The position numbers and the translations under genes are program-made. Under the pieces are notes generated by a model, which did no database searches, was not told where the DNA came from, and saw only the letters and a list, made by a program, of their open reading frames with translations. Shown here in pieces: positions 9,112-17,663 of a DNA stretch of 64,000 bases (position 1 is its first letter; each line of letters opens with the position of its first letter). Source of the DNA: Bacillus thuringiensis (GTDB lineage: Bacteria; Bacillota; Bacilli; Bacillales; Bacillaceae_G); contig NZ_CP012100.1 of assembly GCF_001182785.1 (NCBI RefSeq), forward strand, positions 445,171-509,170, in the 5' to 3' direction.

Positions 9112-11541
9112 GTGACAATTCAATTAGGCAATAGTTTACTGAAACCGGAATCTGGATGGAATCGTAAGTATTTCCAACGCGATAACGTTAACACTTTTTT
9201 TCAAGGTATAAGAGATAAGGATAAATACCCAAATGCTAATTGGTTTATAGTAGGTGAAAATAGTAATCCTTCTGCAGAAGACTGTTGGGTTGCAGGTGAT
9301 GGCCCCCGAAATACAAGTGATGATATATTTTCATTCACATTTACAGGAACAGCTTTAAGAATAATGCAAAAATCTAGTTCAGCACATCGTTACAATATAA
9401 AAGTAAGAATAGATGGTGGGAATTGGATTAAAGGCTCAGTAATTTCTAATTCTCCATCAATGTTTAGAGTCTGTTTTGAAAAATTTGATTTACCTAGCGG
9501 CACTCATAGAGTAGAGGTAACTTATGATGGTTTCACTACTGGTTCAAATGAGAATCATTATACGTTTTTATCAGCTATTGATTACGCAAATTTTAATGCT
9601 AAAGTCGGTGATGTATTAAAAGAACCAGAGCCTGGTTGGGAACGGTTTGATGATAAGGATAGCAATATTCGATATACAGGAAATTGGCAACACAATACAA
9701 ATGCTACAGGTTACTATAATAAATCAGTTTCGTACAAGCATCAAGATCATGGTAACGAACCAACTAAGTGTGAGTTTATCTTTTCAGGAACCGGAATTCG
9801 GATTATTTCAGAATATCATAATAGTACCAGCAGCTACCACCGCCCAATAAAAATTACGATTGACGGTTTTTCTGAAACTTATACAATTTCACCTATAACT
9901 CATTTACAACAATGTTTAGCATACGAAAAATTAAACCTTACTTTAGGAATTCATACAGTTGTAATTGAAGCTCAAGATAATATTATAGATGCAATTGATA
10001 TATTAGGGGGAGCACTTCTTACAACTGTTAAAGTTGGTGATGTACTAAAAGAACCAGAACCAGGTTGGAAAAGGTTTGATGATATGGATAGCAATATTAA
10101 TTATACTGGCGATTGGATGGTGCATCAAAGTAGTTCAGGTATTTACTACAATAACTCAATTCACATGAAATCATATTCCATGCCAGGAACATATGGAATT
10201 CAGTTTACGTTTATTGGTACGGGTCTACGATTAATTGCAGTGAAATCCGGAACGACAAGTTTTAAAGGTAAGTTAACTAAGGTTACTATTGATGGAGTAG
10301 ACGCAGGCACATTTGAGATGTATGAAAGTTCTATAAATGTATTATATCAATGTATTCTATTTGAAAAGTTAAATCTTGCACCAGGTTCTCATACTGTCAC
10401 TATTGGTACAGGCGCATTGTATTTAGATGCTATCGATATATTAGGTGGAGAATTAATATCACAAGATGTAATTAAAAAGCCAAAAGTATCCTTATATGAA
10501 AAAGAAAGTGGAAAAATATTTGTAGATGATTTCGATTCCGTAAATCCAAAATGGCTTATGTCACCATCAAGTGCATTTAACAATGCTGTTAAAAAAGGAT
10601 TCCTACGTATGAATCATTCTGCAGATAAAGACGTTATGCTGTTAATTGATAAACCACAAGGTAACTTTGCAATCCAAGTTATTGTGGATTATGCTCCTAC
10701 AAAAGAAGGAGATGAGGGCGGCTTACTGCTCTATCAAAATGAAAAGAATAAGGTTGAATTCCTTGAATCCTACTCTGCTAATAGTTCTCAAAGCCATAAA
10801 GAGTGGATGGCAATTTGTAAGGAAGATCAATGGGATTTCTATACAAAGACAAATATATTTTTTGATTATATGGATAATGATTCATTAGTAGCAAAAAGAA
10901 TTGGTGTTGTTCTAAAAAGAGGAACTGCAGAGGGATTTGTACCGCTTGACATCAATAAAATTATTATGACAAAGAGTAATATGTTACGTCTGCGTCAACT
11001 ATATGAGAATTATAAGATTGTATTAAAAGATACTGCAGATAATATTCTGTCTACTAATATTGTGGCGGCAGCTCATACAGGCATTGATATTCTACTTCCT
11101 TCTTTAGAGTTTGAGGGAATCGTAGAAATATATGACGAAGAAAACGAACTACTAGCAAAGAAACAGGCCACCTTCTATGGTGGGGATATGTATTGTATGG
11201 GTTCATCCCTACAAATTAAAATGAATAACGAAGAATTAAATACAACGGATCCAACGAATTTAGGTTACATGGTGGATAATGAGCGAATTGTAAAAATGAC
11301 AATCGTAAATGATAACATTGGTGTTGCTACAAATATAAAACTATCAATCCAGCAATACATGGAGAAAGTTGGTTACACCTGGGTACTTATTTCATTAGGT
11401 GGTACTAACTATTTGAATGAAATACAGATTGATTCAATAGCCGCACAAAGTACGCGTGACTTTTGGGTAAAGGTTGTGAAGGAAACAAATTTACTAGCAT
11501 TTGAACCGATTTATTTTAATATTCACCTAATACATAGTTGA
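9112..11541 (+). CDS. Tail-fibre-like protein, three beta-sandwich repeats plus shared C-terminal domain
   Basis: An 809-residue paralogue of the giant protein at 5048, starting at GTG behind a GGGTGATAG site. The first domain (residues 2-165) pairs with the first domain upstream (LG(N/K)xLLxPExGW, with ITAIDYA-like closing). Two further domains start near residues 165 and 308 with VGDVLKEPEPGW. The last 355 residues (from KKPKVSLYEKESGK, about residue 454) are almost identical to those of the genes at 5048 and 11925. Fewer repeats give a shorter arm on the same base. Adhesin or fibre function is inferred. Confidence 0.8.
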   Translation: MTIQLGNSLLKPESGWNRKYFQRDNVNTFFQGIRDKDKYPNANWFIVGENSNPSAEDCWVAGDGPRNTSDDIFSFTFTGTALRIMQKSSSAHRYNIKVRIDGGNWIKGSVISNSPSMFRVCFEKFDLPSGTHRVEVTYDGFTTGSNENHYTFLSAIDYANFNAKVGDVLKEPEPGWERFDDKDSNIRYTGNWQHNTNATGYYNKSVSYKHQDHGNEPTKCEFIFSGTGIRIISEYHNSTSSYHRPIKITIDGFSETYTISPITHLQQCLAYEKLNLTLGIHTVVIEAQDNIIDAIDILGGALLTTVKVGDVLKEPEPGWKRFDDMDSNINYTGDWMVHQSSSGIYYNNSIHMKSYSMPGTYGIQFTFIGTGLRLIAVKSGTTSFKGKLTKVTIDGVDAGTFEMYESSINVLYQCILFEKLNLAPGSHTVTIGTGALYLDAIDILGGELISQDVIKKPKVSLYEKESGKIFVDDFDSVNPKWLMSPSSAFNNAVKKGFLRMNHSADKDVMLLIDKPQGNFAIQVIVDYAPTKEGDEGGLLLYQNEKNKVEFLESYSANSSQSHKEWMAICKEDQWDFYTKTNIFFDYMDNDSLVAKRIGVVLKRGTAEGFVPLDINKIIMTKSNMLRLRQLYENYKIVLKDTADNILSTNIVAAAHTGIDILLPSLEFEGIVEIYDEENELLAKKQATFYGGDMYCMGSSLQIKMNNEELNTTDPTNLGYMVDNERIVKMTIVNDNIGVATNIKLSIQQYMEKVGYTWVLISLGGTNYLNEIQIDSIAAQSTRDFWVKVVKETNLLAFEPIYFNIHLIHS

Positions 11542-11924
11542 GGTGAATATAATATGGGGACTGTAATGAAATTAATAGGAAAATATCACATATTAATTTC
11601 AAATTGTAAAAAATAATGAAAATAAAATTAAAGGAGGGACAAACTATGTAACAGCTAACAAAAATAAATTTTAAGGGATATATTTTTTTGAAAGTCAGTA
11701 GTGATGGATATACTGTTTTGTTTAGAAATCATTACAAAGTAATTTGAACGATTTGAATGTAACTAGGACGAAAAATTGTTATGGAAGATGACTAAATATT
11801 TTCATTGGAAAGAGCATTAGATAGAAAAATATATAATAATCTGAAGTTATGAGTATTGTATAGTCACTAATAATGATGGGAGAACTTCAATTGGAAGGAA
11901 ACGAGAAAAAGAGTAGGTGATGTA
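11542..11924 (+). pseudogene. Second set of decayed module copies
   Basis: The gap starts with an obvious remnant of the gene at 13872: GGTGAATATAATATGGGGAC is nearly the same as the bases before and at that gene's start, but the frame is lost within about 20 codons. From about 11741 to 11920 the sequence aligns with 4840-5035, the 3' end of the gene at 2519. GAACGATTTGAATGTAACTA matches GAACGATTTGAACGTACACC, and GGAAGGAAACGAGA matches GGAAGAAAACGAGA. Stops and small indels make it non-coding. It is independent evidence of repeated tandem duplication. Confidence 0.65.
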
Positions 11925-13859
11925 ATGACTGTAATTGGGGATATATTGAGGAATCCAGAAGTTGGATGGAGGAGATATGATTGTATGCCATCTCATTCAT
12001 TCCTTTTTGAGATGAATGGATTTACTGTCAATGATACTTATAAAAATTATTATTTTGGTTCAACAAAAGATAGTTATTTACGATTTAAGTTTTTGGGGAA
12101 GAAACTACGTGTAATAGCAGAAGTCAGTAGCGGACCAGGGAATGTTTCTATATCAATTGATGGTGGTGAAAAAGAATATTTTAGCCTTTATAAAGATTTA
12201 AAAGGCGGTTTACAGGAATATACTTTCCTTTTTGAAAAGCAATTATTAAAATGGGAGATACATGAAGTTATTATTAAAATTGAGAGTACAACTGGTCATA
12301 GTCACCGATTTAATGCGTTTGATATAGATGCACAAGGGGAATTTTTAACATTTCCTAAAAAAGGTGAGGAATTAAAGGAACCAGAATCAGGATGGAATCG
12401 TTTTGATAATACTGATCGTAGGATTAAATATACTGGGAACTGGGAAGAAATCCATAATGATTCTCGGTATCACAACGGAACAGGGATTTATAAAAATACT
12501 ACACATGGAACAGAACCTGTAATATGTGAGTTTAGTTTTAATGGTACGGGACTCCGAATAATTAGTCGGAATTATGATGGGAGTGGTGGCTACAAAGCGC
12601 CTATTGCTATAACTATAGACGGTGTAACAGAGACATATTCTTTAATAGGTTCAAAAGTTTTATGGCAAGCTCTAGTTTATGAAAAATTAAAATTAGAACC
12701 TGGAATTCATCAAATAAGGATAGAAGCTATAGAAAATGTTATTGATGCAATTGACGTATTCGGTGGAGAATTACAATTATCAGACCTAATTAAAAAGCCA
12801 AAAGTATCCTTATACGAAAAAGAAAGCGGAAAAATATTTGTAGATGATTTTGATTCCATAAATCCAAAATGGCTTATGTCACCATCAAATGAATTTAACA
12901 ATGCTGCTAAAAAAGGATTCCTACGTATGAATCATTCTGCAGATAAAGACGTTATGCTGTTAATTCATAAACCACAAGGTAACTTTGCAATCCAAGTTAT
13001 TGCGGATTATGCTCCTACAAAAGAAGGAGATGAAGGCGGCTTACTGATTTATCAAAATGAAAAGAATAAAGTCGAGTTCCTTGAATCCTATTCTGCTAAT
13101 GGTTCACAAAGCAATAAAGAGTGGATGGCAATATGTAAGGAAGATCAATGGGACTTTTACACAAAGACAGATACATTTTTTGATTATATGGATAATGATT
13201 CATTAGATGCAAAAAGAATTGGTGTTGTTCTAAAAAGAGGAACTGCAGAAGGGTTTGCATCGCTAGACATCGATAAAATTATTATCACAACAAGTAACAT
13301 GTTACGTCTGCGACAACTATATGAGAATTATAAGATTGTATTAAAAGATACTGCAGATAATATTCTGTCTACTAATATTGTGGCGGCAGCTCATACGGAC
13401 ATTGATATTCTACTTCCTTCTTTAGAGTTTGAGGGAATCATAGAAATATATGATGAAGAAAACGAACTACTAGCGAAGAAACAAACTACCTTCTATGGTG
13501 GGGATATGTATTGTATGGGCTCATCCCTACAAATCAAAATAAATAACGATGAATTAAATACAACAGATCCAACGAATTTAGGTTATATGTTGAATAATGA
13601 GCGTATTGTAAAAATGACAATCGTAAATGATAACATCGGTGCTGCTACAAATATAAAACTATCAATCCAGCAATACATGGAGAAAGTTGGTTACACCTGG
13701 GTACTTATTTCATTAGGTGGTACTAACTATTTGAATGAAATACAGATTGATTCAATAGCCGCACAAAGTACGCGAGATTTTTGGGTAAAGGTTGTGAAGG
13801 ATACAAAATTCCTAGCATTTGAACCAATTTATTTTAATGTTCATCTAAAACATAACTGA
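11925..13859 (+). CDS. Tail-fibre-like protein, two beta-sandwich repeats plus shared C-terminal domain
   Basis: A 644-residue protein and the shortest of three paralogues. Residues 2-145 form a diverged first domain (IGDILRNPEVGW). Residues 147-290 form a second that is closest to those of the gene at 9112 (ELKEPESGW, ITIDGVTET, IDAIDV). The last 355 residues repeat the common C-terminal domain nearly unchanged. Ribosome site is GTAGGTGATG before the ATG. The strong conservation of the C-terminus against variable N-termini suggests a constant attachment part with a replaceable tip; this is inference. Confidence 0.8.
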   Translation: MTVIGDILRNPEVGWRRYDCMPSHSFLFEMNGFTVNDTYKNYYFGSTKDSYLRFKFLGKKLRVIAEVSSGPGNVSISIDGGEKEYFSLYKDLKGGLQEYTFLFEKQLLKWEIHEVIIKIESTTGHSHRFNAFDIDAQGEFLTFPKKGEELKEPESGWNRFDNTDRRIKYTGNWEEIHNDSRYHNGTGIYKNTTHGTEPVICEFSFNGTGLRIISRNYDGSGGYKAPIAITIDGVTETYSLIGSKVLWQALVYEKLKLEPGIHQIRIEAIENVIDAIDVFGGELQLSDLIKKPKVSLYEKESGKIFVDDFDSINPKWLMSPSNEFNNAAKKGFLRMNHSADKDVMLLIHKPQGNFAIQVIADYAPTKEGDEGGLLIYQNEKNKVEFLESYSANGSQSNKEWMAICKEDQWDFYTKTDTFFDYMDNDSLDAKRIGVVLKRGTAEGFASLDIDKIIITTSNMLRLRQLYENYKIVLKDTADNILSTNIVAAAHTDIDILLPSLEFEGIIEIYDEENELLAKKQTTFYGGDMYCMGSSLQIKINNDELNTTDPTNLGYMLNNERIVKMTIVNDNIGAATNIKLSIQQYMEKVGYTWVLISLGGTNYLNEIQIDSIAAQSTRDFWVKVVKDTKFLAFEPIYFNVHLKHN

Positions 13860-13871
13860 GGTGAATACAAT

Positions 13872-14252
13872 ATGGGAACTGTAATGAAATTATATAGATA
13901 TACATCCGAAAGTGAGATTACACCATCAATCCTTATTGAGAGGAATGTACAAGTTACAATTGAACCAGGGAAAGTTCTATATGCTCCGCTGGATGTAGGT
14001 TGTAACAAATACGATATTCGTACGATTCAAGTTACAAATGATTCAAACGTTGAAGCGATGTTATTTATGTACGATCAAAAAGAGAATGGGAATCAGATTT
14101 ATAAAAGCTTATCAGAAAAAAGAACATATGATATTTTGGCTATTCCTTGTGAGGATAAAGATCATACAAACAAGGTACATCTTTATATAGAAAATAGGGG
14201 CGTAGCAAACTCTACTTTTAATGTTTCTATGAAAGCAATACGTTTAAATTAA
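13872..14252 (+). CDS. Small phage structural protein
   Basis: A 126-residue protein 12 bases after the third fibre gene, with a GAGGTGAAT site. It is all-beta in appearance: an RNVQVTIEPGK strand, an IQVTNDSN segment and a C-terminal HLYIENRG segment, as in small tail-tip or decoration proteins. No family is recognised. Decayed copies of its first codons follow each of the two upstream fibre genes, so it was originally paired one-to-one with a fibre gene. A chaperone or cap role for the fibre is only a guess. Confidence 0.7.
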   Translation: MGTVMKLYRYTSESEITPSILIERNVQVTIEPGKVLYAPLDVGCNKYDIRTIQVTNDSNVEAMLFMYDQKENGNQIYKSLSEKRTYDILAIPCEDKDHTNKVHLYIENRGVANSTFNVSMKAIRLN

Positions 14253-14267
14253 GGAGGAACATATAAA

Positions 14268-15206
14268 ATGACAAATAAAATTTGTAAGTTACACAGACTA
14301 GAACGAAGAGAAGTCTTTATGAAGATTATTGATGAAATGAAAAAGTCTGGATGGCAGCAATTAAATGCTGACAAACCGGATAAGAATAATATTTTTGTTA
14401 TGTTTTCTACAGGTAATGATGGAACCAAAAACAATTATATTGAGCTGCGTCCTAATGACTCAACCTCTAAAAACGACCAACTATCGAGCGCAAATGATAT
14501 AAGGGATCCAAAAGGGAATCGTGCAGATGGGAGTTATAGACTGATTAGAGGTTACAATAAAGATACTAATAATGGGACCGGAGAAGAATCATGGTTTCCG
14601 TTAGTATTTCATCATGGAAAAGTACATAATTCGAGCGGAATAACTACTTTAGGTTATGAAAAATATATGGTTGATCTATATCTATACGTTGATAAGGATA
14701 CAGTCATTTATTGTGTATATGCAAATGATGATGAAATCCCATCCGAAAAAGGAAAAACAACAATTGGTTTTCTAGGAATACCTGACGAATTATATCAACC
14801 GGAATTATTTACACCTTATTCCTATCCTTTTAGTGTTTTATTAAGCGCTGGAGCCTATTCCCAACAAACTGCACAAGTAACTAATAAAAGCAAATTTGCT
14901 ACACCATCACCAGTGTCTCGTTCAGTTTCAACATTCTTTTGGGATAAGGTGTTTTTAAGAGCTCCTTCAAATGAGGGGAAAATAGTTTTCACACCGCTAT
15001 ATTTGGGTGATTCGACAGATGGGTTCAGAGGGAAATATGATGGTTTTTACATATATAAAGGGAGTGGTTATATTTACGGTGATATTGTAGAAGTCCCAGA
15101 GAATAATGAAATTCAAAAATATAAATTATTTTATACGTATGCTCCATCTGTAAGCGGACAATACAATTCATTTGCTGAATATGCTATAGCTTTACGCATC
15201 GAGTAA
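14268..15206 (+). CDS. Phage structural protein related to the first genes of the window
   Basis: A 312-residue protein behind a strong AAGGAGGAAC site. It opens with a KSGWQQL segment and contains IVFTPLYLGD and a closing YAPSV(S)GQYNSFAEYAIALRIE-like end. These recall the PLY(M/I)G and FNPSVYS...I blocks of the genes at 3 and 761, so it seems a distant third paralogue. No signal peptide or enzyme motif is visible. It lies between the fibre genes and the lysis genes; a virion or tail-tip function is inferred from position. Confidence 0.72.
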   Translation: MTNKICKLHRLERREVFMKIIDEMKKSGWQQLNADKPDKNNIFVMFSTGNDGTKNNYIELRPNDSTSKNDQLSSANDIRDPKGNRADGSYRLIRGYNKDTNNGTGEESWFPLVFHHGKVHNSSGITTLGYEKYMVDLYLYVDKDTVIYCVYANDDEIPSEKGKTTIGFLGIPDELYQPELFTPYSYPFSVLLSAGAYSQQTAQVTNKSKFATPSPVSRSVSTFFWDKVFLRAPSNEGKIVFTPLYLGDSTDGFRGKYDGFYIYKGSGYIYGDIVEVPENNEIQKYKLFYTYAPSVSGQYNSFAEYAIALRIE

Positions 15207-15221
15207 GAAGGAGGTAAGTAT

Positions 15222-15602
15222 ATGACAGTACTTCAAAGTATAATCATATCTCCAACAAATCTATACCGTACGGGAACACGCGAAATTAATACACATCAGG
15301 GTATAATCATATCTCCAACAACGCTATATCATGATGGAACACGCGAAATCAATACACATCGTCAAGGGGCTATTGTTAATCCAATCGATTTTTCACATAC
15401 AGGTGTTAGGCAACTCCTAACACATCGAGGTGGTATTTTAAATCCCGATGATTGGATACGAACAGGTATTAGGCAGATTTCCACCCGTCAAGGTGTTATG
15501 CACAATTTATCTCAAAGTAAGAAAGGAACTACTGAAAAAGAAGTAATGAAGCCACCACGAACTGAACCACTAGAGTATGCGTGGAAGAAAATGAATATGT
15601 AA
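15222..15602 (+). CDS. Small phage protein with four 25-residue tandem repeats
   Basis: A 126-residue protein behind AAGAAGGAGG. Residues 6-95 are four imperfect repeats of about 22-25 residues with the plan (I/A)I(I/V/L)xPxxxxxTGxRxxxTHxG, starting near residues 7, 27, 49 and 71. The first two are also highly similar at the DNA level (TATAATCATATCTCCAACAA occurs twice). The remaining 30 residues are basic and unstructured. No family is recognised. It is the last gene before a terminator and the holin, so a small structural or tail-spike role is possible. Confidence 0.7.
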   Translation: MTVLQSIIISPTNLYRTGTREINTHQGIIISPTTLYHDGTREINTHRQGAIVNPIDFSHTGVRQLLTHRGGILNPDDWIRTGIRQISTRQGVMHNLSQSKKGTTEKEVMKPPRTEPLEYAWKKMNM

Positions 15603-15616
15603 ATCTTTTATACAAT

Positions 15617-15640
15617 AGCGTGCCAAAGCAGGCTTTTTTA
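15617..15640 (+). terminator. Intrinsic terminator after structural genes
   Basis: AGCGTGC and GCAGGCT form a seven-base stem with one mismatch, followed by six T. It separates the structural run from the lysis genes. Confidence 0.6.
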
Positions 15641-15674
15641 TTTTGCTTTGAAATGTAAAAAGGGGGGTGAAAGT

Positions 15675-16163
15675 TTGGAACGAATTCATGAGCTTGTAAA
15701 AACATTAAATGTACTTGATGTTATTAATACCACCCAATTTAAAGTTGCTTCTGTAATTAGTGGCGGATTGGGAACTATATTTAATTTTTTATATGGTAAA
15801 TCTAATTTAATTTGGATTATCATTTTGGTATGGGTAGTTGTATTAGATTGGATAACTGGTAGTAAGGCTTCAAAATTAGATGGTACGTATTCATCACAAT
15901 ATGGAATTGAGGGCATTGCACGAACTGTGGTGCTCTTTTTATTACCTTCTTTAGCGCATTTATTTGATATTGCGTTTAAACTACCAGAGTTTTTCTATTT
16001 TATGGTAACGGGTGGTTTAATTTATCATATTTTTAATAGCTTTACAGCCAATTGTGTACGGATTGGCTGGGATAGATGGATTCCTACTTGGTTGTTAGAA
16101 AGTGTATCTTCTGAAATTGAAGCGAAAATTAGAAGATCAAACTCTAGAAAAGAAAAAAATTAA
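15675..16163 (+). CDS. Phage holin, phage_holin_4 / toxin-secretion holin type
   Basis: The protein forms membrane lesions that let the endolysin reach the wall. About 162 residues from a TTG at 15675, which sits behind AAAAGGGGGGTGAAAG and is a better start than the ATG at 15648. Membrane segments are visible at LIWIIILVWVVVLDWITG and around FLLPSLAHLF / FMVTGGLIYHIF. The DWITG segment plus the later glycine-rich segments match the family 4 (TcdE-like) holins of Firmicute phages. It is followed by a terminator, a dead second holin and the endolysin, the usual lysis order. Confidence 0.85.
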   Translation: MERIHELVKTLNVLDVINTTQFKVASVISGGLGTIFNFLYGKSNLIWIIILVWVVVLDWITGSKASKLDGTYSSQYGIEGIARTVVLFLLPSLAHLFDIAFKLPEFFYFMVTGGLIYHIFNSFTANCVRIGWDRWIPTWLLESVSSEIEAKIRRSNSRKEKN

Positions 16164-16190
16164 ATATAGACAAATATAAAAAATGATAGC

Positions 16191-16224
16191 AAAAGGAGCA
16201 GTCTCAATTGAGGTGCTCTTTTTG
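16191..16224 (+). terminator. Terminator after holin
   Basis: GGAGCA pairs with TGCTCT around an inner palindrome CTCAATTGAG, followed by a run of T. Confidence 0.65.
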
Positions 16225-16247
16225 TTTATCGAGATTTTATTTCAGTT

Positions 16248-16420
16248 ATTCAACAGGAAGCATGCGCAGCATTATTTGTGTGGATGCTTTTTATTACACA
16301 AAAAAGAATGAACAGCGTGAAGCGCAGTACCAAGCTGTTATTCAAAAGAACCAGGAAGTTATTGAAGAATAGGGAAAAGCCCTTGGATCTATTTCTAAAG
16401 ACGTAACAGAAATTAAATAA
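16248..16420 (+). pseudogene. Decayed BhlA/UviB-type holin
   Basis: Fragments of a small BhlA-like holin are readable: AALFVWMLF in one frame, then, after a frameshift near 16290, YYTKKNEQREAQYQ and an IQKNQEVIEE segment. A TAG at 16370 follows, where family members continue with a Gln, and the frame then reads GKALGSISKDVTEIK to the stop at 16418. The 5' end is missing. One frameshift, one stop and a lost start make it a pseudogene. It sits directly before the endolysin, the normal BhlA position. The intact holin upstream may have made it redundant. Confidence 0.7.
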
Positions 16421-16446
16421 AAACTATTTGAAGGAGATGTTCAGTA

Positions 16447-17286
16447 ATGGGACACATTGTAGATATTTCAAAATGGAATGGAAGTATTAATTGGGATGTA
16501 GCAGCAGCGCAATTAGATTTAGTAATTGCTAGGGTACAATATGGTTCAAATCTAGTAGATCATTTGTATAATGAGCATGTAGCCAAATCAGAACAATACG
16601 GTATTCCACATGCTGCATATGCTTATGGATGTTTCGTATCAGTAGCAGATGCAATTGTGGAAGCTAAGGATTTCTTAGCAAGGGTAAATCCTAATGCTAA
16701 ATTCCTTGTATTAGATGTGGAAGATGACACAGTAAAGTCAATGAAAAGCAAAGGAAACCTTAGTGATTTAGCTAAAGCATCACAAGCTTTTATTGATACA
16801 TGTAAAGCTGCAGGTTGGAAAGTAGGATTTTATGTAGCACACCATATGTACGGTGACTATAATTTACAAAGTGTACAAGCTGACTTTATTTGGTTACCAC
16901 GATACGGAACAAATGATGGTAGTCCACAGAAGAAACCATCCTATACTTGTGACATTTGGCAATATACCGATAATGGTTATATTGATGGTATTGGAAAAGT
17001 GGATATTAATTTATTGCAAGGTGACAAAACGCTAGATTGGTTTACCGGAGAGAAACAATCTGTTGCTAATGGCGGTTATCAATATGTTAAATCTGGTGGT
17101 TTTGGTATTTCATTGGTTCAAGAAGCTCTAAATGCTATGAATGAGCGTGGAACTAAAGGACAAGTTATTTCTAATCCATTAACTGGTTTAGCATACTTGC
17201 AAACCGAAGTGTTACCAAATGGTGAGCTTGATAAGATTACAGCTTGGATGGACGAAAGAAACTGGTGGTACGAGTATTTGAAATAA
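16447..17286 (+). CDS. Endolysin: GH25 muramidase with C-terminal wall-binding domain
   Basis: Cleaves the MurNAc-GlcNAc bond of peptidoglycan at the end of the phage cycle. The protein has 279 residues. Residues 1-205 are a glycoside hydrolase 25 domain: VDISKWNGSINW at the start, the acidic LDVEDD strand near residue 94, and the closing DIWQYTD and VDINLL motifs. Residues 212-279 (GYQYVKSGGFG, then VLPNGELDKITAWMDERNWW) resemble the C-terminal wall-binding domain of B. anthracis/B. cereus phage lysins (amidase02_C type). No signal peptide, so export depends on the holin. Ribosome site is AAGGAGATG. Confidence 0.93.
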   Translation: MGHIVDISKWNGSINWDVAAAQLDLVIARVQYGSNLVDHLYNEHVAKSEQYGIPHAAYAYGCFVSVADAIVEAKDFLARVNPNAKFLVLDVEDDTVKSMKSKGNLSDLAKASQAFIDTCKAAGWKVGFYVAHHMYGDYNLQSVQADFIWLPRYGTNDGSPQKKPSYTCDIWQYTDNGYIDGIGKVDINLLQGDKTLDWFTGEKQSVANGGYQYVKSGGFGISLVQEALNAMNERGTKGQVISNPLTGLAYLQTEVLPNGELDKITAWMDERNWWYEYLK

Positions 17287-17289
17287 AAC

Positions 17290-17319
17290 AAAAGCCGTCC
17301 TGGTGGGCGGCTTTTTTTA
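17290..17319 (+). terminator. Terminator after endolysin
   Basis: AAAGCCGTCC / GGGCGGCTTT stem with a four-base loop and seven T; marks the end of the phage block. Confidence 0.85.
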
Positions 17320-17429
17320 TTTCTATGTAATTAAATATAGAACGTACAACTTTTATAGAGATGCCTCCCGTTTATATCACGCATTCATAAGTAATTCTTT
17401 TAGTTCTTTTGTGGATATTTCCATTTCTG

Positions 17430-17564
17430 TGCACTTCTTGTTGTGGATATCAAAACAAAGACGTTAAAAATCTAAACCTACGTAAATGGGACTGTCCTTC
17501 TTGCCTTACACATCATAATAGGGATATTAATGCAAGTATCAATCTAAAGATTGAATTTTCTTAA
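17430..17564 (+). pseudogene. C-terminal relic of IS200/IS605-family TnpB
   Basis: About 44 codons are readable: [15 protein letters not shown], then KWDCPSC, then [12 protein letters not shown] and a stop at 17562. The two Cys pairs of the zinc ribbon followed by (D/N)RDINASIN are the signature end of TnpB/OrfB proteins. Everything upstream is missing, and no intact element ends or TnpA gene are visible. It shows an IS605-type element once stood at the phage boundary. Confidence 0.75.
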
Positions 17565-17663
17565 TAATTAGTATAAATTTTATAAAAATGTTATATAATC
17601 CCATGGAATAAAATGTATGATATATTTTAATTGTAATATATAAAATTAAGAGGAGGAATTATA

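Noticed and set aside
15222..15500. CRISPR-like repeats
   Set aside because: The repeats are in-frame protein repeats of unequal sequence, without uniform spacers or cas genes.
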